DNA of 40,517 nucleotides from SIG440 sp045586925 (GCA_045586925.1 JAZNBG010000037.1:1-40517), one strand, 5' to 3'. Numbered from the stretch's first letter, positions 22,112 to 30,396 are shown. The notes: generated by a model not told the origin, from the letters alone. Made by a program: numbers and translations.

Positions 22112-23437
22112 CTAACCTTTTTTAATGTTTGATATAATCTCTTTTACAGTCTTTTCAAGCTCGGTGTCTGTTCCCATATCGGATGCAATCTTTCTTACGT
22201 TATGCAAAACAGTTGTATGGTCACGGCCGCCAAAGGCTTCACCAATTTTGGGGAACGATGGGTCGTCAAGAATTTCACGGCAAATATACATAGCAATCTG
22301 TCTTGGAAGAGCAATATCTGCACTGCGTTTCTTTGACACAAGCGAGCCTTTTGCAAGATTGAAATACCTTTCGGTTTCCTCGATAATCAACTTGGTTGTA
22401 ATTGTACGTCTTGGCTGAACAGACAGAATGTCCCGAAGAGCCTCGGTTGCAAGCTCCATCGAAATCTCATTGGTGCGCTTGATACCCGCATACACCAGAA
22501 TTCTCTTTACTGCACCCTCAAGGTCACGAACATTTGATTTAATGCTGTCTGCAATAAATTCAACAATCTCGTCATCAACCGACAGATATTCGCTTTGAAT
22601 TTTATTCTTCAAAATCGCCATTCGTGTTTCAAAATCAGGCGGCTGAACATCAGCCAGCAAGCCGCTGTTGAAACGTGTAACCAATCTTTCTTCAAGCTGA
22701 GGAATTTCTGACGGAAGTCTATCCGAGGTCATAACAACAAGCTTGTCCTTTTCATAAAGGGCGTTGAAGGTATGGAAGAACTCTTCCTGAGCACGTTCCT
22801 TGCCGGCAAAGAACTGAACGTCGTCAATAAGCAGCAAATCAACGTGTCTGTATTTATTTCTGAAATCCTGATTGTTCTTTTTCTGAATTGCATTGATAAG
22901 CTCGTATGTGAACTTTTCGCTTGTGGTATAAAGAACTCGTTTCTTGGGATAATTTTCGATAAAATAGTTACCTATTGCCTGCAAAAGATGAGTTTTTCCA
23001 AGACCGCTTCCACCATACAAAAACAATGGATTTGAATGTTTTGCGGCATCCTTTGGACGCTCGGCAAGGGCAAGTGATGCAACATATGCAAGGTCGTTGT
23101 TGTTGCCCACAACGAATGACGAAAAGGTGTATTTTTCATTAAGGGTGTTTTCCACCATAATAGAATCAACCTGTTCTTTTTCCTTGCTTTTTTCATCAAC
23201 AACCACGTCAATATCAAACTTATGCGAAGTAACAGCCTCAAGACTGCTTTCGATAAGCGAGAAATACTTGGTCATTATCATATTTTTGTTTACGGCAAAG
23301 GGAACCTTTAAAGTAATCTTGGTTTCATTAAGGTCAATTGCCTCAATCGGCTTTATCCACGAATCAAACGAAACTGCCGAAACCTCGTCAGCAAGTTCTG
23401 CCTGAACCCTCTCCCATATACGCTTTAGTTCTTCCAC
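22112..23437 (-). CDS. dnaA: Chromosomal replication initiator DnaA
   Basis: The AAA+ initiator that binds and opens oriC. In the 441-residue protein, domain I opens with LKRIWERVQAELADEVS, Walker A GGSGLGKT is at residues 142-149, Walker B LLLIDDVQF at about 201-209, the sensor region is VMTSDRLPSEIP, and the C-terminal DNA-binding signature GRDHTTVLHNVRKI is intact. The start is a GTG with GGAG 7 nt upstream. It diverges from rpmH as usual, but dnaN does not follow; mnmE does, across a repeat element. Confidence 0.98.
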   Translation of the reverse strand: MEELKRIWERVQAELADEVSAVSFDSWIKPIEAIDLNETKITLKVPFAVNKNMIMTKYFSLIESSLEAVTSHKFDIDVVVDEKSKEKEQVDSIMVENTLNEKYTFSSFVVGNNNDLAYVASLALAERPKDAAKHSNPLFLYGGSGLGKTHLLQAIGNYFIENYPKKRVLYTTSEKFTYELINAIQKKNNQDFRNKYRHVDLLLIDDVQFFAGKERAQEEFFHTFNALYEKDKLVVMTSDRLPSEIPQLEERLVTRFNSGLLADVQPPDFETRMAILKNKIQSEYLSVDDEIVEFIADSIKSNVRDLEGAVKRILVYAGIKRTNEISMELATEALRDILSVQPRRTITTKLIIEETERYFNLAKGSLVSKKRSADIALPRQIAMYICREILDDPSFPKIGEAFGGRDHTTVLHNVRKIASDMGTDTELEKTVKEIISNIKKG

Positions 23438-23553
23438 GACACTACTCCTTCTCAGTTTAAACTACAGATTTATTTTACAGCAACAAAAGTTGCCGTTTTT
23501 CTACATTAATATATTATATAATCGCTTTATCGCACAAATAACATCATAACGAG

Positions 23554-23638
23554 GTATCGGGGAATTGCTTTGCATTTCCCTTATTAAAACACCGTTTTGA
23601 TAAGGGAAAAATGCAAAATGCATTTTTCCCCAAGATAC
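23554..23638. repeat. Large hairpin in the dnaA-rpmH gap
   Basis: The central stem CCCTTATTAAAAC/GTTTTGATAAGGG (23578-23606, one wobble pair) continues outward through GCATTT/AAAAATGC and GTATCGGGGAA/TTCCCCAAGATAC with small bulges. There is no T-run in either direction, so it is not a simple terminator. Confidence 0.65.
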
Positions 23639-23814
23639 GATCATTATAACAGATTTTTCAACCTTTTTCAATAGCTAAACCCCGAATTTGTCCGTCTATT
23701 TTTTAACAATCTTCCCAAACCACAAAATATAGATTTTTAAATTTTGCCTCCTCCCAACATATTCGGTTTTTTGTCGCCAAAAAAATTTTTATAATTTTTT
23801 CCTCATCTAAAGTC

Positions 23815-23843
23815 TTGACAACTGGATAATCTTGTGCTACAAT
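23815..23843 (+). promoter_or_regulatory. Promoter of rpmH-rnpA operon
   Basis: TTGACA (23815-23820), a 17-bp spacer and TACAAT (23838-23843), close to consensus, about 65 bp upstream of rpmH. Confidence 0.88.
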
Positions 23844-23909
23844 AAGAAGGCTGTTTTACAGATAATTATTAAATTTCAAATAAACGTTTTCGTATTGGAG
23901 GGATTACAG

Positions 23910-24044
23910 ATGCTTAGAACATTCCAGCCTAAGAAGAGACACAGAGCTAAAGAGCATGGTTTCAGAAAAAGAATGTCCACCAGCAATGGTCGCAAAGTTT
24001 TAGCAAGAAGAAGACTTAAAGGCAGAAAGAAATTGTCAGCCTAA
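23910..24044 (+). CDS. rpmH: 50S ribosomal protein L34
   Basis: The 44-residue, very basic protein has the near-universal family sequence: TFQPKKRHRAKEHGFRKRMS followed by NGRKVLARRRLKGRKKLSA. The start at 23910 is set by GGAGG 8 nt upstream and by family length; the frame is open further upstream but is not translated in relatives. It is the first gene of rpmH-rnpA-yidD-yidC-jag. Confidence 0.98.
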   Translation: MLRTFQPKKRHRAKEHGFRKRMSTSNGRKVLARRRLKGRKKLSA

Positions 24045-24067
24045 AGACGCCTTTGTGCGTCTTTTTG
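24043..24067 (+). terminator. Partial terminator between rpmH and rnpA
   Basis: AAAGACGC/GCGTCTTT stem followed by TTT, directly at the rpmH stop. It is likely to reduce read-through so that L34 is made in excess of RNase P protein. A second near-palindrome CGGGCAAATTTACCCG follows at about 24075. Confidence 0.65.
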
Positions 24068-24132
24068 ACTATTACGGGCAAATTTACCCGTATACGTCAC
24101 ATTTTGCGTCAGATAACAACGGGAGATAGCCT

Positions 24133-24486
24133 ATGCGAAAGTCCATTGGCGGGGCGGTGAGCCTCGTTCTCAATACACAGTTCAAAAAGCTATACACCAA
24201 GGGTAGCTCTCAGGTCTGCCCCTCGGTTGTTGTTTACGCAAAACGCAATGGTCTTTCCCACAACCGATTGGGAATTACTGTCAGCAAAAAAATCGGCAAG
24301 GCGGTTGTACGCAATCGTGCAAAACGCCGTCTGCGTGAGGTTTATCGTATAAACTCCGCAAACATTCTGCAGGGTTTTGACTTTGTTCTGGTGGCACGCG
24401 GCCGCACGGCTGAATGTCCGTATGAAAAGTTATCTGCAGACTTTCTTCAGGCAGTAAAAAAACTTGGAGTATACAAAGATGAGTAA
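24133..24486 (+). CDS. rnpA: Ribonuclease P protein component
   Basis: The protein cofactor of RNase P, which trims the 5' ends of tRNAs. The 117-residue protein has the conserved RNR-type motif KAVVRNRAKRRLREVYR and NRLGITVSKKIGKAV before it. The first 10 residues (MRKSIGGAVS) are atypical compared with the usual Lys-rich opening. GGGAG precedes the ATG by 7 nt. It overlaps yidD by 8 nt. Confidence 0.95.
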   Translation: MRKSIGGAVSLVLNTQFKKLYTKGSSQVCPSVVVYAKRNGLSHNRLGITVSKKIGKAVVRNRAKRRLREVYRINSANILQGFDFVLVARGRTAECPYEKLSADFLQAVKKLGVYKDE

Positions 24487-24697
24487 AATTCTGTCAAAAA
24501 TCTTTATCGGATTAATTAAATTTTATCGACGGTTTATATCACCCCTTACTCCCCCAAGCTGCCGCTTTTATCCTACGTGCTCGGAATATGCAATTCTTGC
24601 CATCCGCAAGTATGGGGTCTTAAAAGGCTCTGTCAAAGCTATATGGCGAATCCTTCGGTGCAACCCATTTTCAAAGGGTGGCATTGATATGCCCTGA
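24479..24697 (+). CDS. yidD: Membrane protein insertion efficiency factor YidD
   Basis: A 72-residue protein with the family pattern LIKFYRRFISPLTPPSCRFY then PTCSEYAILAIRKYG, and C-terminal RILRCNPFSKGGID. It has three conserved cysteines and an amphipathic N-terminal helix. The ATG at 24479 overlaps the rnpA end and has GGAG 9 nt upstream; a TTG five codons earlier is unlikely. It acts with YidC at the inner face of the membrane. Confidence 0.95.
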   Translation: MSKILSKIFIGLIKFYRRFISPLTPPSCRFYPTCSEYAILAIRKYGVLKGSVKAIWRILRCNPFSKGGIDMP

Positions 24698-24752
24698 TGA
24701 CATCTGGCGTCATTACCCGGCACATAATTAACCTTACTATCGGAGGATACTT

Positions 24753-25805
24753 ATGTTATCGTACATTATGACGGCCCTGGGATGGATTCTTGATTTGTTT
24801 TACAGAATTATCGGCAACTATGGTTTTGCAATAATTCTGTTTACAGTATTTATCAAGCTGATTTTATTCCCCCTGGACCTTAAACAAAGACGGTCAATGG
24901 CAAAAACTCAGAAAATTCAGCCACTTATGATGGAAATACAGAAAAAGTATGCCAATGACAAAGACAAGCTTAATCAGGAAACAATGAAATTGTATCAGAA
25001 ATACGGCATCAACCCAACAGGCGGCTGTCTGCCAATGCTTATACAGTTTCCTATAATTATTGCCCTTTATTGGGTTGTAAGAAAGCCTATAGTTTATATG
25101 ATGGGTGTCAGCTTTGAAGACACATGGCGCATTGCCGAGGCATTCAACACCTGGGCGGCATCAAATATCGAGGCTCTGCCCGAGGCTCTTTCAAAGGTTG
25201 TTCCCGTTACCTATCAGGAAAAAATGTCAAACAATACCTTTGGCAACAACGAAATCCAGATTGCCCAGATGATATTCAAGCACCCAGAAATATTGCAGCA
25301 TCCTGCAATCCAGAACTGGGGCGAAACCATCAAGCCAATTGACTTCAGCTTCTTTGGAATGGACCTTTCTGAAACCCCCAACTTCGGAAAGCTTTTGGGA
25401 TTATTCACAGGAAATGTTGCAAATATAACCCTCAGCACAGTTCTGCTTTGGATTATTCCTGCGCTCTCGGGTTTCAGCTCATGGCTTGCAAGCTATATTT
25501 CACGCCCCGAAAGTGCCAAAAAGGACAAGAATATTGTTCTTGCTGAAAACGAAAAGCCACAGAACAATTCCGGTGCAACAGGCGATACAATGAAGACAAT
25601 GACTGCAATTATGCCCTTGTTCTCAGCATGGTTTGCATTTACGCTTCCGGCGGCAATCGGTCTTTATTGGACAGTAAGCAATATTATTCAGATTTTACAA
25701 CAGATATATGTTAAAAAATTCTTTAATAACGACATTAGCCTTGAAGAATTAGAAGGAGAAATTAAAAATGTTAAAAATAGAAAAAAACGCAAAAAATCTC
25801 GATGA
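24753..25805 (+). CDS. yidC: Membrane protein insertase YidC/Oxa1
   Basis: It inserts and folds membrane proteins alone or with Sec. The 350-residue protein starts directly with a helix, without a lipobox, and has five hydrophobic segments with the family stretches ILFTVFIKLILFPLDLKQRR, NPTGGCLPMLIQFPIIIALY and PAAIGLYWTVSNIIQILQQ. The loop between helices 2 and 3 (about residues 120-215) is long. The tail is strongly basic (KNRKKRKKSR) for ribosome contact. GGAGG precedes the ATG. Its last 38 nt overlap jag. Confidence 0.96.
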   Translation: MLSYIMTALGWILDLFYRIIGNYGFAIILFTVFIKLILFPLDLKQRRSMAKTQKIQPLMMEIQKKYANDKDKLNQETMKLYQKYGINPTGGCLPMLIQFPIIIALYWVVRKPIVYMMGVSFEDTWRIAEAFNTWAASNIEALPEALSKVVPVTYQEKMSNNTFGNNEIQIAQMIFKHPEILQHPAIQNWGETIKPIDFSFFGMDLSETPNFGKLLGLFTGNVANITLSTVLLWIIPALSGFSSWLASYISRPESAKKDKNIVLAENEKPQNNSGATGDTMKTMTAIMPLFSAWFAFTLPAAIGLYWTVSNIIQILQQIYVKKFFNNDISLEELEGEIKNVKNRKKRKKSR

Positions 25806-26601
25806 AGCATTAGAGCTTGCGGCACAAGAATTAGGCGTTGCCAAAGACGAGGTTGGCTACACCGTAACCAAAGAAATCGGCAAGGGTCTTATGAAATTCT
25901 TAGTAGGCTCTGAAATTGAAATTGTTGCATGGAGAAAGGCAGACGAAGAAGCCGAAGCACCAAAAGCTGCTCCCGTTGCAGAAAAACCCGCTAAACGCGA
26001 GAAAGCACCAAAGGCTGAAAAAGCTGAAAAGGCTGAAAAAGTTGCTAAAGCCGAAGCACCTGCTGCTGAAGAGGCTCCTGCACAGGCAAAGCCGGAGAAA
26101 AAACATACCGAGGTTGACGAAGATTTTGTTATTCCCAAAACAGCAGTTGACGATGCAAAATATTTTGTATCAGAGCTTCTGACCAAAATAGGTCTTACCT
26201 TTGAGCTTCATATCAAGCTCGACAGAAATATCATCAATATTGATGTGTCTGGCGACAAAATGGGTCTTCTTATCGGCAAGCGTGGCGACACACTTGATGC
26301 TGTGCAGATGCTTGCAGTTCTGTACGTAAACAGAAACAAAAATATGCCTTATGTAAAGGTTAACATAGACACCGAAAACTACCGTTCAAAGCGTGAAGAT
26401 ACATTGATAAGACTTGCTCACGGTTTAGAGCGCAGTGTTCTCAGAGATAAGAAATCAATCACGCTCGAGCCAATGACAGCAAACGAGCGTCGCATCATCC
26501 ACTCGGCTCTTCAGAACAATCCAAGAATAAGAACTCACAGTATCGGCGAAGAACCCAACCGTCGGATGGTTGTGTCACTTGCAAAAACTGATGCAGAATA
26601 A
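25768..26601 (+). CDS. jag: Jag/KhpB RNA-binding protein
   Basis: A 277-residue protein with an N-terminal Jag_N domain (ELAAQELGVAKDEVGYTVTK, residues 17-36), a low-complexity linker rich in Ala, Lys, Glu and Pro (about 57-112), a KH domain with MGLLIGKRGDTLDAVQML and a C-terminal R3H domain (ANERRIIHSALQNNPRIRT). The family partners with KhpA in RNA binding that affects cell elongation. AAGGAG lies within yidC, and the start overlaps the yidC 3' end by 38 nt in another frame, so the two are coupled. A strong terminator follows. Confidence 0.95.
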   Translation: MLKIEKNAKNLDEALELAAQELGVAKDEVGYTVTKEIGKGLMKFLVGSEIEIVAWRKADEEAEAPKAAPVAEKPAKREKAPKAEKAEKAEKVAKAEAPAAEEAPAQAKPEKKHTEVDEDFVIPKTAVDDAKYFVSELLTKIGLTFELHIKLDRNIINIDVSGDKMGLLIGKRGDTLDAVQMLAVLYVNRNKNMPYVKVNIDTENYRSKREDTLIRLAHGLERSVLRDKKSITLEPMTANERRIIHSALQNNPRIRTHSIGEEPNRRMVVSLAKTDAE

Positions 26602-26606
26602 TTCAT

Positions 26607-26642
26607 ATACAGTCATCTTTTATACAAGATGACTGTATTTTT
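26607..26642 (+). terminator. Terminator after jag
   Basis: Perfect stem ATACAGTCATCTT/AAGATGACTGTAT with a 6-nt loop followed by TTTTT. It separates the rpmH operon from the arg operon. Confidence 0.93.
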
Positions 26643-26669
26643 ATGAATATTTATGAATATTTATGCAAA
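26642..26669. promoter_or_regulatory. Upstream arginine-repressor operator (ARG boxes)
   Basis: TATGAATATTTATGCAAA (26652-26669) matches the 18-bp ARG box pattern WNTGAATWWWWATTCANW at all but one position. A weaker, overlapping TATGAATATTTATGAATA starts at 26642. It ends 7 bp before the -35 box of the argC promoter. ArgR is encoded in this operon. Confidence 0.75.
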
Positions 26670-26676
26670 AAGACTA

Positions 26677-26705
26677 TTGATTTTTTCACAAAAATGTGTT
26701 TTAAT
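26677..26705 (+). promoter_or_regulatory. Promoter of the argCJBRDF operon
   Basis: TTGATT (26677-26682), a 17-bp spacer and TTTAAT (26700-26705), bracketed by two ARG boxes. Confidence 0.65.
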
Positions 26706-26717
26706 ATAGGATATACT

Positions 26718-26735
26718 GATGAATTTTTATGCAAA
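26718..26735. promoter_or_regulatory. Downstream arginine-repressor operator (ARG box)
   Basis: GATGAATTTTTATGCAAA matches the ARG box pattern at 16 of 18 positions and shares ATGAATnTTTATGCAAA with the upstream box. It begins 12 bp after the -10 box, in the transcribed leader, overlapping the region just before the ribosome binding site. Binding of an ArgR hexamer to both sites would loop or cover the promoter. Confidence 0.72.
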
Positions 26736-26747
26736 GGAGATTTTGCA

Positions 26748-27686
26748 ATGCAAAAGATAAAGGTTTTCATTGACGGCAGTGTCGGCACTACCGGTTTAAG
26801 AATACACGACAGACTTTCTGAAAGACAGGACGTTGAACTTATCACCCTTCCCGAAGAAAAGCGAAAGGATTTAAACGCAAGGGCAGATGCCATTACATCT
26901 TCCGATGTTGCATTTTTGTGTCTTCCCGATGCCGCATCAAGAGAAATTATCGAGGCGATTGGCGACTGCGACACAAAAATTCTTGACACCTCAACAGCCC
27001 ACCGTACAAATCCCAAGTGGGCGTATGGTTTCCCTGAGCTATCAAGTGAGTTCCGCAGCAAAATTCTTGCATCAAAACGAATTGCAGTACCGGGCTGTCA
27101 CGCCAGCGGCTTTTGCTCTATCGTTGCACCATTGGTTGCAAACGGCGTAATCTCTCCGGATTATCCCATCACCGCCACATCTGTCACAGGCTACAGCGGC
27201 GGCGGAAAGAAAATGATTGCCGAATATCAGGATGCCGAAAGACCGGCAGAATTTGACGCACCAAGACAGTATGGCATAACACAGACACACAAGCATCTTC
27301 CTGAAATGAAGGCAATTTGCGGTCTTACATACGAGCCTTGCTTTTCACCCATTGTTGCCGACTTCTACAGCGGAATGACGGTTACAATCCCGCTTTATGG
27401 CAGAATGCTCACCAAACAGATGACCGTAGCTGAAATTCACAAATTATTTGACGAACATTATAAAAATCAAAAACTGGTTAAGGTTCTGCCCCTTGGATTT
27501 GACGGAATGATAGGCACAAACCAGATGTCAGGCAAGGACTCAATGGAAATAACTATCTGCGGCAATGACGAGCGAATACTTATTGCCTCCTCCTTTGACA
27601 ACTTAGGCAAAGGTGCATCAGGTGCCGCAGTTCAGTGCTTTAACCTGATTACAAACAGTGACGAAACAACCGGCTTGGTATTGTAA
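26748..27686 (+). CDS. argC: N-acetyl-gamma-glutamyl-phosphate reductase (type 2)
   Basis: It reduces N-acetylglutamyl phosphate to the semialdehyde, the third step of arginine synthesis. At 312 residues it has the shorter type 2 form. The NADP-binding opening is KVFIDGSVGTTGLRIHDRL; the catalytic Cys is in VPGCHASGFCS, and SGYSGGGKKMIAEY is typical of type 2. The ATG at 26748 has AAAGGAG 8 nt upstream; the longer frame would start inside the terminator and ARG boxes. It is the first gene of the operon. Confidence 0.95.
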   Translation: MQKIKVFIDGSVGTTGLRIHDRLSERQDVELITLPEEKRKDLNARADAITSSDVAFLCLPDAASREIIEAIGDCDTKILDTSTAHRTNPKWAYGFPELSSEFRSKILASKRIAVPGCHASGFCSIVAPLVANGVISPDYPITATSVTGYSGGGKKMIAEYQDAERPAEFDAPRQYGITQTHKHLPEMKAICGLTYEPCFSPIVADFYSGMTVTIPLYGRMLTKQMTVAEIHKLFDEHYKNQKLVKVLPLGFDGMIGTNQMSGKDSMEITICGNDERILIASSFDNLGKGASGAAVQCFNLITNSDETTGLVL

Positions 27687-27705
27687 TACAGAAAGGAAAT
27701 TTTTT

Positions 27706-28920
27706 ATGAAACAGATAAACGGCGGCGTTTGTGCGGCTATTGGCTTTAAGGCAAGCGGCATACACGCAGGAATACGCAAAAACAAAACGAAGAAGGATTT
27801 ATCGCTGATTATCAGCGAAACACGTGCAGCGGCGGCAAGTACATACACACAGAATCTTGTCAAAGGCGCACCTATATATGTTACAAAAACCAACATTGCC
27901 GACGGCTATGCACAGGCAATCATCTGCAACAGCGGCAACGCAAACACCTGCAACGCAAACGGCATCGAGATTGCAGAAGCTATGTGCGAGCTTGTCGAAA
28001 AGCACACAGGCATTTCAAAGACCGACGTTGTTGTTGCCTCAACAGGTGTTATCGGTCAGCCTCTTGACATCACCCCCATTGCAAACGGTATGGATGCCCT
28101 GACAGCCGCATTAAACAGCGACGGCAGCAACGATGCGGCAGAAGGAATTATGACCACCGATACCCGCAAAAAAGAAATCGCATTTGAATTTGAAATTGGC
28201 GGCAAGACCTGTCACATCGGCGGTATTGCAAAGGGTTCGGGTATGATTCATCCCAATATGGCAACAATGCTTGTGTTTGTTACAACCGATGCAAATATCT
28301 CCCCTGAAATGCTGCAAAAGGCTCTTAGTGCCGACATTCAGGATTCCTTTAATATGATTTCGGTAGACGGCGATACATCAACCAACGATATGGTTTCAGT
28401 TCTTGCCAACGGAATGGCAGAAAACCCCAAAATCGAAGGAATTGGCAAGGATTATGATGCTTTCTGTAAAGCTTTATCTGCAGTTACCACCTACCTCTGC
28501 CGCAGTATTGCCAAAGACGGCGAGGGTGCATCAAAGCTGCTTGAAAGTCACGTAAGCGGTGCAAAGGACACAAAAAATGCAAAAATCATTGCAAAATCTG
28601 TTGTGTGCTCCTCGCTTTTCAAAGCAGCAATGTTCGGCTCGGATGCCAACTGGGGACGTATCCTTTGTGCAATCGGCTACAGCGGTGCAGAATGTGACGT
28701 TACATCGGTTGCGGTTGACCTTGCATCCGCATCAGGCAGAATTTCGGTTTGCAAAGGCGGCAGCGGTGTTGACTTTGACGAAGATTTTGCAAAAAAAGTT
28801 TTAAGCGAGGACGAAATTATCATTGATATCACCCTTGGTGATGGTGACGGCAAAGCAACCGCCTGGGGCTGTGACCTGACATATGACTATGTTAAAATAA
28901 ACGGTGACTACCGCACCTAA
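27706..28920 (+). CDS. argJ: Ornithine acetyltransferase / N-acetylglutamate synthase ArgJ
   Basis: It transfers the acetyl group from N-acetylornithine to glutamate, closing the cyclic arginine pathway. The 404-residue precursor self-cleaves at the conserved site in KGSGMIHPNMATMLVF, where the Thr of MAT-M-L is the nucleophile, giving alpha and beta chains. NSGNANTCNANG near the N-terminus and GDGKATAWGCDLTYDYV near the C-terminus are family features. AAAGGA precedes the ATG at 27706. Whether it is also able to use acetyl-CoA (bifunctional form) cannot be read from the sequence; no argA or argE is in the operon. Confidence 0.96.
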   Translation: MKQINGGVCAAIGFKASGIHAGIRKNKTKKDLSLIISETRAAAASTYTQNLVKGAPIYVTKTNIADGYAQAIICNSGNANTCNANGIEIAEAMCELVEKHTGISKTDVVVASTGVIGQPLDITPIANGMDALTAALNSDGSNDAAEGIMTTDTRKKEIAFEFEIGGKTCHIGGIAKGSGMIHPNMATMLVFVTTDANISPEMLQKALSADIQDSFNMISVDGDTSTNDMVSVLANGMAENPKIEGIGKDYDAFCKALSAVTTYLCRSIAKDGEGASKLLESHVSGAKDTKNAKIIAKSVVCSSLFKAAMFGSDANWGRILCAIGYSGAECDVTSVAVDLASASGRISVCKGGSGVDFDEDFAKKVLSEDEIIIDITLGDGDGKATAWGCDLTYDYVKINGDYRT

Positions 28921-28964
28921 AGCGATTTGAAAATTCTTGTTTTTTCACAGAAAGGAACTATCTT

Positions 28965-29819
28965 ATGAATAAATTCCCTATTGCAGACCGTGCCGAAATT
29001 CTTATCGAGGCACTGCCCTACATACAAAAATACTACAATAAAATTGTTGTTATCAAATACGGCGGCAACGCTATGCTCAACGAAGAACTGAAAGAGGCCG
29101 TTATGGGCGATATCCTTCTGCTTTCACTTATCGGCATCAAGGTTGTGCTTATCCACGGCGGCGGCCCCGAAATTTCAGAGATGCTGGCAAAAACAGGTAC
29201 AAAAACCGAATTTATTGACGGTCTTCGTGTTACCGATAAAGACTCAATCGACATTGTACAGATGGTGCTTGCAGGCAAAATCAACAAAAGTCTGGTAAAC
29301 CACATCCAGACCAAAGGCGGCAAAGCAATTGGTCTTTGCGGGCTTGACGGACATATGATTCAGGCAGAGCAGCTTGATGACATTCACGGCTATGTAGGCA
29401 ACGTAACAAATGTTGACCCCACCCCCATCCTTGATGTGATAGAAAAGGGCTACATCCCCGTTATTGCAACTGTTGGCTGTGACAAGGACGGCAACGTATA
29501 CAACATCAATGCCGACACAGCAGCGGCAAAAATCGCAGGAGTTCTCAATGCAGAATGTCTTATTTCAATGACCGACATCCGAGGTCTGCTCCGCGACAAG
29601 GATGATGAAAACACCCTTATTCCCGTCGTAAAGGTCAGCGAGGTTCCCGAGCTTGTCAGCGAAGGCATCATTTCGGGTGGAATGATTCCCAAAATTGATT
29701 GTTGTGTTGACGCTATCCGACAGGGTGTACACAAGGTATTTATTCTTGACGGACGTGTTCCTCACGCAATCCTGATTGAAACCCTTACCGATGAAGGTAT
29801 CGGCACAATGGTTATTTAA
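28965..29819 (+). CDS. argB: Acetylglutamate kinase
   Basis: It phosphorylates N-acetylglutamate, the controlled step of the pathway. In the 284-residue protein, IKYGGNAM and VLIHGGGPEI form the ATP/substrate loops, with GLCGLDGHMI and VYNINADTAAAKIA further on. The N-terminal helix ADRAEILIEALPYIQKYYN is characteristic of hexameric, arginine-inhibited enzymes, so feedback inhibition is likely by inference. AAAGGA precedes the ATG. It lies between argJ and argR. Confidence 0.97.
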   Translation: MNKFPIADRAEILIEALPYIQKYYNKIVVIKYGGNAMLNEELKEAVMGDILLLSLIGIKVVLIHGGGPEISEMLAKTGTKTEFIDGLRVTDKDSIDIVQMVLAGKINKSLVNHIQTKGGKAIGLCGLDGHMIQAEQLDDIHGYVGNVTNVDPTPILDVIEKGYIPVIATVGCDKDGNVYNINADTAAAKIAGVLNAECLISMTDIRGLLRDKDDENTLIPVVKVSEVPELVSEGIISGGMIPKIDCCVDAIRQGVHKVFILDGRVPHAILIETLTDEGIGTMVI

Positions 29820-29840
29820 ATTGAAAGGAGCGTATCCTTT

Positions 29841-30320
29841 ATGCAGGATAAAGATATGTCGCGTGACTCAAAAAAATCCCGTCACAATGCTATAATCAGG
29901 CTTATTTCCGAAAAAGCAATCGAAACTCAGGGTCAGCTTACCGACTTTTTGATTGAGGACGGCTTTAAGGTCACTCAGGCAACGGTTTCCCGTGATATCA
30001 AGGAGCTTCGGCTGATAAAGATTTCCGACCGTGGCGACAAATACAGATACGCACTTCCGGGCAGAGATGCAGATGTTGACATCAAGGCACGGTATGCGGC
30101 AGTTCTTACTCACGCCGTAATCACCGTACAGAGTGCCGGCAACCTTGTGGTTGTAAAAACCATTCCAGGCTCGGCACAGGGCTGTGCAATGGCAATCGAA
30201 ACTCTTGACTTTGACAGGGTTGTGGGCGTTATCGCAGGTGATGATACAGTTTTCATCGCTATGAACAGCCCCCACGACGCAGAACATTTTGCGGATAAAC
30301 TCACCCAGGTAGTAAACTGA
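29841..30320 (+). CDS. argR: Arginine repressor
   Basis: An arginine-dependent hexameric repressor. The 159-residue protein has a winged-helix N-terminal domain with the recognition helix QATVSRDIKELRL, and a C-terminal oligomerisation/arginine-binding domain with GSAQGCAMAIE and GVIAGDDTVFI. GGAG lies 10 nt before the ATG. It sits inside the biosynthetic operon, whose promoter carries two ARG boxes, so it should repress its own synthesis together with the enzymes. Confidence 0.95.
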   Translation: MQDKDMSRDSKKSRHNAIIRLISEKAIETQGQLTDFLIEDGFKVTQATVSRDIKELRLIKISDRGDKYRYALPGRDADVDIKARYAAVLTHAVITVQSAGNLVVVKTIPGSAQGCAMAIETLDFDRVVGVIAGDDTVFIAMNSPHDAEHFADKLTQVVN

Positions 30321-30348
30321 TTAAAAATTTTAAACCTTCTCCAATTTG

Positions 30349-30396
30349 CCTCCCTTGTGCAAAGGGAGGGCGACCGCATTAGCGGTGGAGGGATTG
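30349..30396. repeat. Twin-hairpin dispersed repeat, copy B (between argR and argD)
   Basis: CCTCCCTT/AAGGGAGG stem, then ACCGC-ATTA-GCGGT, then GGAGGGATTGG. A further TAGCGGTGGATGAGGTG follows to 30429, and that GAGGTG is the ribosome binding site of argD. Confidence 0.75.

Larger units (their letters stand above)
23438..23909. other. dnaA-rpmH intergenic region, probable origin neighbourhood
   Basis: This 472-bp gene-free stretch separates divergent dnaA and rpmH, the usual place of oriC in Firmicutes, and genes point away from it on both sides for about 9-20 kb. It includes an AT-rich tract at 23776-23810. I looked on both strands for TTATCCACA-type DnaA boxes and found no clear cluster. 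A TATAAT at about 23515 on the minus strand could serve dnaA but lacks a good -35 box. The origin assignment rests on context only. Confidence 0.45.

Noticed and set aside
25857..26186. 109-codon Ala/Ser-rich minus-strand frame
   Set aside because: Antisense shadow of the Ala/Lys/Glu-rich Jag linker.
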